Shown here: positions 1 to 6,995 of the stretch, in pieces
Position numbering within the stretch: position 1 is the stretch's first letter
Layout: the number at the start of each line of letters is the position of its first letter
Origin: DATBQN01 sp963755825
GTDB lineage: Bacteria > Acidobacteriota > Thermoanaerobaculia > Multivoradales > UBA5704
Reading direction: 5' to 3'
NCBI GenBank assembly: GCA_963755825.1
Contig: CAVWLA010000002.1
Span: forward strand, 77,289-141,288
DNA: 64,000 nt
Program-made: the position numbers and the translations under genes
Notes under the pieces: generated by a model
Seen by the model: the letters and a program-made list of their open reading frames with translations, nothing else
What the model was told of the DNA's origin: nothing
The model's database searches: none

Positions 1-186
1 CCGCGGCAGCGCCTGGAGCTCGCCCCAGGGGAGGACCACCTCCGCGGCGACGCGTCCGCTGATGCGGAAGATCCAGTCCTCCGGCGCGACCCGCGGCGTC
101 TCGCCATAGGTGAGGACCGGCCACTTCTCGGTGACGTACTGCCCGGGCGGAACGCGGGCGTCACCGGTGCGGATGCTGTCGTCCAC
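1..186 (-). CDS. Sulfite-oxidase-like molybdopterin oxidoreductase, N-terminal 62 residues
   Basis: The gene reads off the left edge, so only the first 62 codons are present, starting from GTG at 186 with a GGAGGAGGG ribosome site just upstream. The peptide contains PPGQYVTEKWPVL followed by a short beta segment ending in W.F.ISG.V. This is how small cytoplasmic sulfite-oxidase-like proteins (oxidoreductase molybdopterin-binding family) begin, before the cysteine that binds the molybdenum cofactor. Those family members bind molybdopterin and have mostly unknown substrates. The molybdenum-binding cysteine itself lies outside the window, so activity cannot be judged. The gene is divergent from the cysteine operon, with about 195 bases between the two starts. 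Confidence 0.75.
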   Translation of the reverse strand, partial: MDDSIRTGDARVPPGQYVTEKWPVLTYGETPRVAPEDWIFRISGRVAAEVVLPWGELQALPR

Positions 187-381
187 GAGCCCTCCTCCGA
201 GAGGCCCTCGGGCCGCTCAAAGCTTCGTCTGCCGTTATCGGCTTAGGATAGTCGACCTCGCGCACCTGGAATAAGTGATGAAGACCGTCACCTTTAATCC
301 TCCGGAGCTGCAAGGGGGAGCGCTCGGCTCGCTCCAGGCGAGCCTCGGGCCGACCACGGGAGGCCTTTCCGGGAGAGGGCG

Positions 382-1368
382 ATGACGGCTCTGGCGATCG
401 AGAACGCGCTCGGCGAGCGGCCGGCGGCAGGCGACGGGCCGCGCTCGGTCGTCGAGCTGATCGGTGGCACCCCGCTGCTCGACCTCTCGGCGCTGACCGG
501 CCGGGCGGGCGTCCGGCTCTACGCCAAGGCCGAGTACGCCAACCCCGGCGGCTCGGTCAAGGATCGCCCGGCCCTCGCCATGATCCTCGCCGCCGAGCGG
601 CGCGCCGAGCTCGTCGCGGGCGGCCCCCGGCGGCTCCTCGACGCCACCTCGGGCAACACCGGCATCGCCTACGCGATGATCGGCGCCGCCCGCCGCATCC
701 CGGTCACCCTCTGCCTGCCGGACAGCGCCAGCCCGGAGCGCAAGAAGATCCTCGCCGCCTACGGCGCCGAGCTCCACCTGACCGATCCGCTCGCCGGGAG
801 CGACGGTGCCATCCTCGAGGCCCGGCGCCTCGCCGCCGCGGAGCCGGCGCGCTATGCCTACCTCGATCAGTACAGCAACGAGGAGAACTGGCGCGCCCAC
901 TACCGCACCACCGGACCCGAGATCTGGCGGCAGACCGCAGGCGCCATCACCCACTTCGTCACGGGTCTGGGGACGAGCGGCACCTTCATGGGGGTCGGCC
1001 GCTTTCTCCGGGAACAGGGCGGCGCGGCGAGCGGGAGGCGGAGCCTGGGCGCCGGTGTGCGGCTGATCTCGGTCGAGCCCGACGGGCCGTTCCACGGCCT
1101 CGAGGGGATGAAGCACATGGCCTCCGCCATCGTGCCGCCGATCTACGACCCGGCGCTCGCCGACGAGGCGCGCGAGGTGTCGACCGAGGCCGCCTACGCG
1201 ATGGTCCGCCGTCTGGCGCGCGAGGTCGGCCTGCTGGTCGGGGTCTCGGCGGGGGCGAACGTCGCCGCCGCCCTGGGAGTCGCCGCCGAGCTCGCCGCCG
1301 GCACCGTCGTCACCGTGCTCTGCGACAACGCCGACAAGTACCTCTCCGAGCGCTTCTGGGAGGAGTGA
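382..1368 (+). CDS. cysM: PLP-dependent cysteine synthase, CysM-like
   Basis: A 328-residue fold-type II PLP enzyme. Visible motifs are NPGGSVKDRP (residues 54-63, with the Schiff-base lysine at about 60), the substrate loop TSGNTG (89-94) and the phosphate-binding loop GLGTSGT (195-201). It should form cysteine by beta-replacement in the cytoplasm. The genes that follow (JAMM protease, CysO-type carrier, MoeZ) are the known partners of mycobacterial CysM. That enzyme uses O-phosphoserine and takes sulfur from the CysO thiocarboxylate rather than from free sulfide. I infer the same chemistry here from context; the O-phosphoserine specificity residue was not checked by alignment. ATG 382 is preceded by GGGAGAGGG and heads a four-gene operon. 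The stop overlaps the next start. Confidence 0.9.
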   Translation: MTALAIENALGERPAAGDGPRSVVELIGGTPLLDLSALTGRAGVRLYAKAEYANPGGSVKDRPALAMILAAERRAELVAGGPRRLLDATSGNTGIAYAMIGAARRIPVTLCLPDSASPERKKILAAYGAELHLTDPLAGSDGAILEARRLAAAEPARYAYLDQYSNEENWRAHYRTTGPEIWRQTAGAITHFVTGLGTSGTFMGVGRFLREQGGAASGRRSLGAGVRLISVEPDGPFHGLEGMKHMASAIVPPIYDPALADEAREVSTEAAYAMVRRLAREVGLLVGVSAGANVAAALGVAAELAAGTVVTVLCDNADKYLSERFWEE

Positions 1369-1859
1369 GGAGCCCCGTGAAGAACCCGATGGGCCGCCGC
1401 CTCGTCATCGACCCCGACCACCTGCAGGCGATCGGCAGGCACGGCAGCGTCACCTATCCGGAGGAATGCTGCGGCGTGCTCATCGGCCGGCCGACCGCCG
1501 CCGGCACGACGGTCGTCGAGCGCCTGCTCTCGGTCGACAACGAGCGCGGCGACAGCCGGCACAACCGCTACGTCATCGCGCCCGAGACGGTGCTCGCCGC
1601 CCAGCGCCAGGCGCGCGCCGCCGGGCTCGAGATCGTCGGCTACTATCATTCCCACCCGGACCATCCGGCGCGGCCGAGCGAGTTCGACCGCGAGCACGCC
1701 TGGCCCGGGCTGTCCTATCTCATCGTCAGCATCGAGAGCGGCGAGGTCGCCGACACGCGCAGCTGGCGTCTCGACGACGACCGCGCGCGCTTCGACGAGG
1801 AGACGATCGATCAGGCCGCCGGCACCGTCGCCGGCGTCGGCAAGGAGGCCAACGAGTGA
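1365..1859 (+). CDS. mec: JAMM-family metallopeptidase, Mec-like CysO-cysteine hydrolase
   Basis: A 164-residue JAB/MPN domain protein. The zinc-site pattern is visible: glutamate in PEECCG (about 33-34), then H95-x-H97-x7-S105-x2-D108. In Mycobacterium, Mec removes the newly made cysteine from the C-terminus of CysO. Position between cysM and cysO supports that role. The GTG at 1365 overlaps the cysM stop as GTGA, matching the other junctions of the operon, and is used here. GTG 1377, behind TGAGGAG, or ATG 1389 are equally possible starts and would not touch the domain. It may have a second task, because the downstream carrier carries two residues after its diglycine. Confidence 0.85.
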   Translation: MRSPVKNPMGRRLVIDPDHLQAIGRHGSVTYPEECCGVLIGRPTAAGTTVVERLLSVDNERGDSRHNRYVIAPETVLAAQRQARAAGLEIVGYYHSHPDHPARPSEFDREHAWPGLSYLIVSIESGEVADTRSWRLDDDRARFDEETIDQAAGTVAGVGKEANE

Positions 1860-2137
1860 GCGTGACCATCGAGATCCCCACACCACTGCGGCGCTTCACC
1901 GGCGAGAAGGGCGAGATCGAGGCGCAGGGAGCGACGGTGGGAGACGCCCTTCGCGACCTCACCCGCCAGCACCCCGCCCTCGAGCGCCATATCTATAACG
2001 AGCAGGGCGTCCTGCGCAGCTTCGTCAACGTCTTCCTCAACGACGAGGACGTCCGCCACCTCGGGCGCGACGCGACGCCGGTGAAGACGGGCGACACGCT
2101 GTCGATCATCCCCTCGATCGCGGGAGGTGCCCGGTGA
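1856..2137 (+). CDS. cysO: CysO-like ubiquitin-fold sulfur carrier with C-terminal GGAR
   Basis: A 93-residue MoaD/ThiS-like beta-grasp protein. It begins with VTIEIPTPLRRFTG, has the family-typical RSFVNVFLNDEDVR segment in the middle, and ends SIAGGAR. Carriers of this family are adenylated and thiocarboxylated on a terminal glycine and then donate sulfur, here presumably to CysM. The odd point is the end: Mycobacterium CysO stops at GG, whereas this protein has Ala-Arg after the diglycine, so it would need trimming before activation. The neighbouring JAMM peptidase is the obvious candidate. GTG 1856 overlaps the mec stop. The GGGAGG that encodes the diglycine region also serves as the ribosome site for moeZ. 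Confidence 0.88.
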   Translation: MSVTIEIPTPLRRFTGEKGEIEAQGATVGDALRDLTRQHPALERHIYNEQGVLRSFVNVFLNDEDVRHLGRDATPVKTGDTLSIIPSIAGGAR

Positions 2138-3321
2138 CGCTCCTCGCCGACGAGCGCCGACTCGACGACCTCGAGGAGCTGCCGGAGCTGCGGCCGGAAG
2201 AGATCCGGCGCTACAGCCGCCACCTCATCATGCCGGAGGTGGGGATGGAGGGGCAGCGCCGGCTGAAGGCCGCCAAGGTGCTGATCGTCGGCGCCGGCGG
2301 CCTCGGCTCGCCGCTCGGCCTCTACCTCGCGGCGGCCGGCGTCGGAACCCTCGGCGTCGCCGACTTCGACACCGTCGACGAGACCAATCTCCATCGCCAG
2401 GTGCTCTTCACCCGCGCCGACATCGGCCGCCCGAAGCTCGACGCCGCGCTCGCCCGCCTGCACGAGGTCAACCCGCACATCCAGCTGGTGCCGCACAAGC
2501 TGCGGCTCGACTCGTCGAACGCGCTCGAGCTCTTCGCGCCCTACGACATCATCGTCGACGGCACCGACAACTTCCCCACCCGCTACCTGGTCAACGACGC
2601 CTGTGTGCTCTCGGGCAAGCCCAACGTCTACGGCTCGATCTTCCGTTTCGAGGGTCAGGTGTCGATCTTCTGGGGCGCCAAGGGGCCCTGCTATCGCTGC
2701 CTCTTCCCGGAGCCGCCGCCGCCCGGCCTCGTCCCCTCCTGCGCCGAGGGCGGCGTGCTCGGCGTGCTGCCCGGCATCATCGGCTCGCTGCAGGCGAACG
2801 AGGTCATCAAGCTGATCGTCGGCGCCGGCGACCCGATGATCGGCCGCCTCCTCCTCTTCGATGCCCTCAAGATGAAGTTCCGCGAGCTCAAGCTGAGGAA
2901 GGACCCGGCCTGCCCGATCTGCTCGGCCAACCCCACCCAGCGTGAGCTGATCGACTACGCGCAGTTCTGCGGCATCCCCTCCGAAGAGGAGGAGGTCGCG
3001 GACGACTTCGACATCCAGGTCGGCGATCTCAAGCGCCTCCGCGACCAGGGGAAGGACATCACCCTGCTCGACGTCCGCACGCCCCAGGAGTGGCAGATCG
3101 CCCATGTCGAAGGCGCCAAGCTCATCCCCCTGCAGGACCTGCCGGACCGCCTCGGCGAGCTCGACTCCGCCGCCGATCTCGTCGTCTTCTGTCACCACGG
3201 CCCGCGCTCCAGCCAGGCCGTTCACTTCCTCCGCCAGATCGGCTTCGCCCGCGCGCGAAACCTCGCCGGCGGCATCGAGGCCTGGAGCCGCGACATCGAC
3301 CGCTCCGTGCCGCGGTACTAG
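2134..3321 (+). CDS. moeZ: MoeZ-type adenylyltransferase/sulfurtransferase (E1-like plus rhodanese)
   Basis: A 395-residue two-domain protein. Residues about 25-280 form a MoeB/ThiF E1-like domain with nucleotide loop GAGGLGS (53-59). Its zinc cysteines are in CYRC (186-189) and CPIC (260-263), and C203 lies in PSCAEGG. Residues about 295-392 form a rhodanese domain with the active-site loop CHHGPR starting at Cys353. Family knowledge: MoeZ adenylates the C-terminus of sulfur carriers and converts it to the thiocarboxylate through the rhodanese persulfide, in the cytoplasm. It is the activating enzyme for the CysO encoded immediately before it. GTG 2134 overlaps the cysO stop (GTGA), and the ribosome site lies inside cysO, implying translational coupling. 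Confidence 0.92.
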   Translation: MTLLADERRLDDLEELPELRPEEIRRYSRHLIMPEVGMEGQRRLKAAKVLIVGAGGLGSPLGLYLAAAGVGTLGVADFDTVDETNLHRQVLFTRADIGRPKLDAALARLHEVNPHIQLVPHKLRLDSSNALELFAPYDIIVDGTDNFPTRYLVNDACVLSGKPNVYGSIFRFEGQVSIFWGAKGPCYRCLFPEPPPPGLVPSCAEGGVLGVLPGIIGSLQANEVIKLIVGAGDPMIGRLLLFDALKMKFRELKLRKDPACPICSANPTQRELIDYAQFCGIPSEEEEVADDFDIQVGDLKRLRDQGKDITLLDVRTPQEWQIAHVEGAKLIPLQDLPDRLGELDSAADLVVFCHHGPRSSQAVHFLRQIGFARARNLAGGIEAWSRDIDRSVPRY

Positions 3322-3358
3322 GGACGACCAGGGGCCGCGACATCGACCGCTCGGTGCC
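3287..3358. repeat. 25-bp direct repeat of the moeZ 3' end
   Basis: The last codons of moeZ at 3287-3311 reappear 47 bases downstream at 3334-3358 with one mismatch (24 of 25). The second copy lies after the stop codon and is not translated as part of moeZ. It looks like a short tandem duplication or slippage scar. Confidence 0.8.
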
Positions 3359-3443
3359 AGCGATCTTGGAGACAGAGATTCGGCGCGGTTCTGATGGCAG
3401 TCCGCACGCCCGCACGGGCATGAATGCCCGCGCTATGAGAGGC

Positions 3444-3470
3444 GCCGGATGAATCCGGCTTCTCCTTCCG
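3444..3470 (+). terminator. Probable terminator of the cysM-moeZ operon
   Basis: A GC-rich hairpin, GCCGGA (3444-3449), loop TGAA, TCCGGC (3454-3459), is followed by the pyrimidine-rich TTCTCCTTCC. It is the only hairpin I see between moeZ and the next gene. The T-tract is weak, so this is moderate evidence. Confidence 0.5.
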
Positions 3471-3494
3471 TCCAGGAAGGCTCCACGGTGCCGC

Positions 3495-3500
3495 TATACT
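3495..3500 (+). promoter_or_regulatory. -10 element TATACT upstream of gene 3507
   Basis: TATACT ends six bases before the ATG at 3507, so transcription would start at or next to the start codon. No ribosome site lies in between. This suggests a leaderless mRNA. No good -35 hexamer is visible. Confidence 0.45.
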
Positions 3501-3506
3501 CGGCCC

Positions 3507-3785
3507 ATGGACCTGACGGCCCTGCCCGGCGGTGATCTCGTGCAGCAGGGGATTGAAGATCTCTCGCTCGGGATCGAGTCGCTGCCAGCCCTCCTCGTCT
3601 CGATCGGCGCTCCCCGCCTTCGCCGCATCGGTCTGCCGGTGCCGGCCGCAGCGTTCTCCTCCCCCGAGCATCGCCTCTATCTGAAGCTCGCCGAGACGGA
3701 CAGCGACTCGGCGCACTCCCGCTATAACGCCCTGGTACGGAGGCTCGTCAGCTTCGAGAGCGCGGCCGAATGCGTCGGCTGGTAG
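3507..3785 (+). CDS. Small protein upstream of a nucleotidyltransferase (possible toxin-antitoxin partner)
   Basis: A 92-residue protein of no family I can name. It is hydrophilic with a conserved-looking core (GIEDL, ESLPALLVSIGAPRLRRLG-like, SRYNALVRRLVSFE) and no signal peptide or membrane segment. It overlaps the following nucleotidyltransferase gene by 16 bases, so the two are translationally coupled. Pairs of a small protein and a minimal nucleotidyltransferase often act as toxin-antitoxin modules, and I infer a possible partner role on that basis only. The start is ATG 3507 with a TATACT -10 element just upstream. Confidence 0.6.
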   Translation: MDLTALPGGDLVQQGIEDLSLGIESLPALLVSIGAPRLRRIGLPVPAAAFSSPEHRLYLKLAETDSDSAHSRYNALVRRLVSFESAAECVGW

Positions 3786-4297
3786 ACGAAGAGCGAATCC
3801 GTCGCTTCATGAAGGCCTTGGGCGACGGGACGCAGAGCGAGACACGCCTCTACTTCACCGGCGGCGCCACCGCTGTCCTGCTCGGATGGCGCAGCAGCAC
3901 GGTGGACGTCGATGTGAAGATCGACCCCGAGGTCGATCGGCTGTATCGCGCACTACCTGAGATCAAGGAACTATTGGAGCTGAACGTCGAGCTCGCATCT
4001 CCCGACCACTTCATCCCAGAGCTTCCTGGCTGGAAGGATCGCAGCTCCTTCATCGCACGAGAGGGCCGCATCTCCTTCTACCATTATGACTTCTACGCTC
4101 AGGCCCTAGCGAAAATTGAGCGCGGCCACGCGAAGGATCTGGCGGACGTCGAGGAGATGCTCGCGCGCGGTCTCATCGTGCGCTCCGAGATCCTGCGGCG
4201 CTTCGAAGAGATCGAGCCCAACCTCTATCGATTCCCCGCGATCGACCCCGCGACGTTTCGTCGTGCCGTCGAAAGCCTCGTCCAGCAGGGCCAATAG
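3770..4297 (+). CDS. DUF6036-like minimal nucleotidyltransferase
   Basis: A 175-residue protein with the nucleotidyltransferase signature FTGGATAVLLGWR.STVDVDV (residues about 29-49). Here GG begins the fold and D46-x-D48 provides metal ligands. The rest is helical and ends near residue 170, as in DUF6036/AbiEii-like proteins. Such enzymes transfer nucleotides to RNA or protein, and several are toxins of toxin-antitoxin or abortive-infection pairs. The 92-residue upstream gene overlaps it by 16 bases. The actual substrate is unknown. Base composition is slightly less GC-extreme than the operons on either side, consistent with an acquired module. Confidence 0.7.
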   Translation: MRRLVDEERIRRFMKALGDGTQSETRLYFTGGATAVLLGWRSSTVDVDVKIDPEVDRLYRALPEIKELLELNVELASPDHFIPELPGWKDRSSFIAREGRISFYHYDFYAQALAKIERGHAKDLADVEEMLARGLIVRSEILRRFEEIEPNLYRFPAIDPATFRRAVESLVQQGQ

Positions 4298-4306
4298 ACC
4301 ATAGGA

Positions 4307-4378
4307 TTCCGGGCGCCGCAGATCTGGTGTCTACGCTCTGGCTCTCAGGTGGCGGCGGGAGCCGCGGGCTTGGCCGCC
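4307..4378. repeat. Degenerate copy of the coxB 3' end and downstream sequence
   Basis: Positions 4307-4378 resemble 5139-5209, which is the coxB stop region and flank. Both contain TTCCGGGCGCCGC, a GTGTCT block, and a closely matching reverse-strand end encoding Ala-Ala-Thr-stop, then CCGCGGGCTTGGCCGCC. The two copies flank the membrane-protein gene at 4444-4863 in direct orientation. The rest of coxB is not duplicated here. Confidence 0.65.
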
Positions 4379-4443
4379 ACAGTTGTAGTCGACGAGCGCC
4401 CCGACGTAGAAGATGTTGAGGCCGGCCACCGCCTTGGTAGGCC

Positions 4444-4863
4444 TCAGTCGCCTCTCTCCCAGATCTCCGGAGAGCGGAAGGCATACAGCCCGAAGGCGGC
4501 CAGCGCGGGCAACGCCAGGAGCACTCCGGCGATGCCCAGAAGCGTGACGTAGTTCTCTCCGGTGCCCTTCCAGCCGAAGGTAACCAGGATCTGGACAAAG
4601 AGGTGCAGCACCCAGGCCATCCGGCACAAGAAGAGCAGCGTGAAGACTATCCAGAAGGCGCGCGAGGCGAAGGGCTTGTACCGGAGGAATCCATAGAGGC
4701 CGAGGAGTCCCACCAGGTCGAAGAGCACAGACATGATCGTGAAGCCGCGGACAGGCGAATTGGTGAGCTGCAAAAAGGCGCCCCAGACGAGCGCGAGGAT
4801 GTAATACCCGAAGTAGATCCACCACAGCAGGTTGCGCTTCCCACCCGGCGAAGCCTCCGTCAT
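4444..4863 (-). CDS. Four-helix membrane protein, unknown function
   Basis: A 139-residue protein with four predicted membrane segments (about residues 14-33, 42-60, 70-92 and 104-126) and short charged ends. I recognise no family. ATG 4863 has AAGGGG upstream. It lies between a degenerate direct repeat of the coxB end (4307-4378) and the real coxB end, so it may have arrived by the duplication or insertion that created that repeat. Downstream, at about 4380-4440 on the same strand, an open frame encodes a hydrophobic fragment (AVAGLNIFYVGALVDY) without its own start. It may be a remnant. Confidence 0.65.
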   Translation of the reverse strand: MTEASPGGKRNLLWWIYFGYYILALVWGAFLQLTNSPVRGFTIMSVLFDLVGLLGLYGFLRYKPFASRAFWIVFTLLFLCRMAWVLHLFVQILVTFGWKGTGENYVTLLGIAGVLLALPALAAFGLYAFRSPEIWERGD

Positions 4864-5175
4864 CTCATTCCCCTTGTTTCTCGAAAGAACGCCGCCGAGA
4901 TCTCCGGATCAAGGGTCGACCGATGCAGGCTGCTCCACGGGCGGAGCAGCTCTGCGCCGGCAGGAGATCTCGCGAGGATCGGACGGATACTACTCCCACC
5001 GGGCGAGCGGCGCTGACCCTTCTCCGCAGCGTTCGCGGACGGGCCGGCAATGTGTCCGCTCGGCTCAGGCGGTAGAGGTTGACCTTCTCGGACCCTCGAT
5101 CGGCGCGGCTCCAAACGGCGAGCGCGGCGCTCCGGGGGTTCCGGGCGCCGCGCTCTCGTGTCTGAGCTATGGCTT

Positions 5176-6084
5176 TTAGGTGGCTGCGGGGGCCGCGGGC
5201 TTGGCCGCCGAGGCGGCCGGCGGCGCGGTCGTGGACGGGGCGGCCGGCGTCGTGGCGCCGCCCGGGGTGGCCGGCGCCGCGGGGGCCGCCGCCGGCGCGG
5301 CCGCCACCTTGGGGGCGTTGTCGTTCAGCCACTTCTGGTAGTCGGCAGGGCTGTCGATCGAGTAGTAGCCGCGCATGCGGTAGTGGCTGGCGCCGCAGAG
5401 CTGCGCGCAGGCGATCTCCCAGCAGGTGTGGTTGGCGGCACAGCCGGGGAAGAGCGCCGAGGCAGGGGTGACCATCGTCGGCGTGAAGTAGATGGGGATT
5501 GTCATGCCCGGGATGGCGTCCTGCTTCACCCGCATGTAGGGCAGGAAGAAGCTGTGGATGACATCCTTGCTGGAGAGCTTGATCAGCACCGGCTTGTCCA
5601 CCGGCAGGTGCATCTGGTTCAGGGTGACGATGTCGTCCTTGCCGTGCGGGTCGGTCGGATCGAGCCCCAGCGGATTGTCCTCGGCGTTGACGTACTTCGG
5701 GTCGGTGCGCCCGAAGATGCCGTCGGCGCCCGGGTACTGGACGTTCCAGGCGAACTGCTGCGCCACCACCCGCACCACCGTCGCCTGATCCTCGCGCGGC
5801 ACCTCGCCGACGCGCTTCGCCCAGATGGGCACCGCGAAGCCGACGAGGAGGATCGCCTCGATGAGCGCGATCGCCGCCTCGCCGTAGGACGAGAAGTGGC
5901 TCTTCGCCCCCTCGTAGCTCGCCACCGGGTTGCGCCCCTTGCGGAAGCGGATCAGGGTGAAGAGGAAGAAGGCGCCCCAGCCGACGAAGAGCACCAGCAT
6001 CAGCCAGTGCACGATGGCGGTCAACGAGTCGAGCTGCGCGCCGTGGGCCGAGGCGTTCAACGGGAGCCCGAGCATTCTCTCCAT
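5176..6084 (-). CDS. coxB: Cytochrome c oxidase subunit II (A1-type oxidase), CuA protein
   Basis: A 302-residue subunit with two N-terminal transmembrane helices (about 22-46 and 68-90) and a periplasmic CuA cupredoxin domain. Ligands visible are H177 (in DVIHSFF), then C226, C230, H234 and M237 in CAQLCGASHYRM. It accepts electrons from a soluble cytochrome or cupredoxin and passes them to subunit I. Two oddities stand out. The Glu normally found between the two CuA cysteines is Gln228, and an unusually long Ala/Pro-rich tail (about 265-302) replaces a fused cytochrome c. The stop lies at 5176 and the ATG at 6084 abuts the stop of the upstream small membrane gene. It is the last gene of the coxA-coxB operon. 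Confidence 0.95.
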   Translation of the reverse strand: MERMLGLPLNASAHGAQLDSLTAIVHWLMLVLFVGWGAFFLFTLIRFRKGRNPVASYEGAKSHFSSYGEAAIALIEAILLVGFAVPIWAKRVGEVPREDQATVVRVVAQQFAWNVQYPGADGIFGRTDPKYVNAEDNPLGLDPTDPHGKDDIVTLNQMHLPVDKPVLIKLSSKDVIHSFFLPYMRVKQDAIPGMTIPIYFTPTMVTPASALFPGCAANHTCWEIACAQLCGASHYRMRGYYSIDSPADYQKWLNDNAPKVAAAPAAAPAAPATPGGATTPAAPSTTAPPAASAAKPAAPAAT

Positions 6085-6393
6085 CTAGTCTTTCCCTCCA
6101 TGGATGAGGCGCAGATTGCGAGGCGGCGCTGCGGTCGGCGGCGGCGGCAGGCGCTTGGCGCGCTGGCGGAAGCCCCAGACCACCTTGACGACCCCGACCT
6201 GCACCACGCCGACCACGGCGAGGAGCGCCAGGATCGCGTGGTTCTGGCCGTGGACCATCGGCGAGTCGGCGGCGCCGAAGCAGGTGGCGCAGGCGCCGGC
6301 CAGCCGCGGCAGGGCGACCGCCGCGATGGCGCCGGCGAGCGCGACGCGGGCGCCGAGCTTCTGATGTCTCTTCCGATCCGGCAGCGCGGACAT
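6085..6393 (-). CDS. Small membrane protein of the cox operon
   Basis: A 102-residue protein with an N-terminal hydrophobic segment ending at a CATC motif (about 35-38), a second membrane helix (about 52-72) and a basic C-terminus. No family recognised. CATCFG resembles a metal- or lipid-attachment cysteine pair, but that is only suggestive. ATG 6393 has GGAGGG upstream and its stop abuts the coxB start, so it is cotranscribed with the oxidase. A role in assembly of the oxidase is inferred from position alone. Confidence 0.7.
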   Translation of the reverse strand: MSALPDRKRHQKLGARVALAGAIAAVALPRLAGACATCFGAADSPMVHGQNHAILALLAVVGVVQVGVVKVVWGFRQRAKRLPPPPTAAPPRNLRLIHGGKD

Positions 6394-6440
6394 GGCTCGA
6401 GCTCCCTCCTGCTCCCCGGTCGCTCCCGCGGCTCGCGGGC

Positions 6441-6656
6441 TCAATCCTCGGGCCCCATGTCGCGGAACTTGCGGCGAACGCGGACGAAGTAGACGAGGAG
6501 CACGGCGCCGAGAGCGAGGAACAGCGCCGCCAGGCCGAGACCGCTCGCTCCCTCGCCCGCCCGCCAGCTCGCGATCCCCCACGCGCCGACCCACGCCGAC
6601 AGCGCGATCGAGACGGCGATGAAGAAGACGTGGAAGGAGCGCAGCGACAATCCCAT
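6441..6656 (-). CDS. Small two-helix membrane protein of the cox operon
   Basis: A 71-residue protein with two hydrophobic helices (about 8-28 and 38-57) and a charged tail (RVRRKFRDMGPED). It sits between the subunit IV gene and the small membrane protein next to coxB. The charge distribution puts both ends in the cytoplasm. No family is recognised. Cotranscription suggests an accessory subunit or assembly factor of the A1-type oxidase. Confidence 0.65.
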   Translation of the reverse strand: MGLSLRSFHVFFIAVSIALSAWVGAWGIASWRAGEGASGLGLAALFLALGAVLLVYFVRVRRKFRDMGPED

Positions 6657-6668
6657 CGTCGGTTTCTC

Positions 6669-6977
6669 TCAGTGCGTCAGGACCCGCTCGTCGAAGGCGC
6701 CGAAGGACGGCACGATCATCAGCACGACGAAGAAGGCGACGGTGAGGATGAGGATCGAGTAGATCGCCTTCCGTTCCGAGATGAGATGCATGAAGTACGC
6801 CGCGACGAGCGAGCCCTTGATGCTTGCCACGAGCATCGCGACGGCGATGGCGGCCGGCGTCGAGAGGTGGAGATAGCTGACCGTGACCGTGATGATGGTG
6901 AGCACCATCAGGGCGGCGAAGACCGCGATGTAGATCTTCGCCTGGCGGCGGATCGCGTCCGGATCGGAGTGGTCCAT
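6669..6977 (-). CDS. coxD: Cytochrome c oxidase subunit IV (prokaryotic COX4 family)
   Basis: A 102-residue protein with three membrane helices and the family-typical second helix LVASIKGSLVAAYFMHL (about 49-65). This subunit stabilises heme-copper oxidases and has no cofactors of its own. It is placed directly after subunit III in the coxA-C-D order typical of A-type oxidase operons. Length is normal for the family. Confidence 0.88.
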   Translation of the reverse strand: MDHSDPDAIRRQAKIYIAVFAALMVLTIITVTVSYLHLSTPAAIAVAMLVASIKGSLVAAYFMHLISERKAIYSILILTVAFFVVLMIVPSFGAFDERVLTH

Positions 6978-6995
6978 TCCTCGTCGTCTCCCAGG

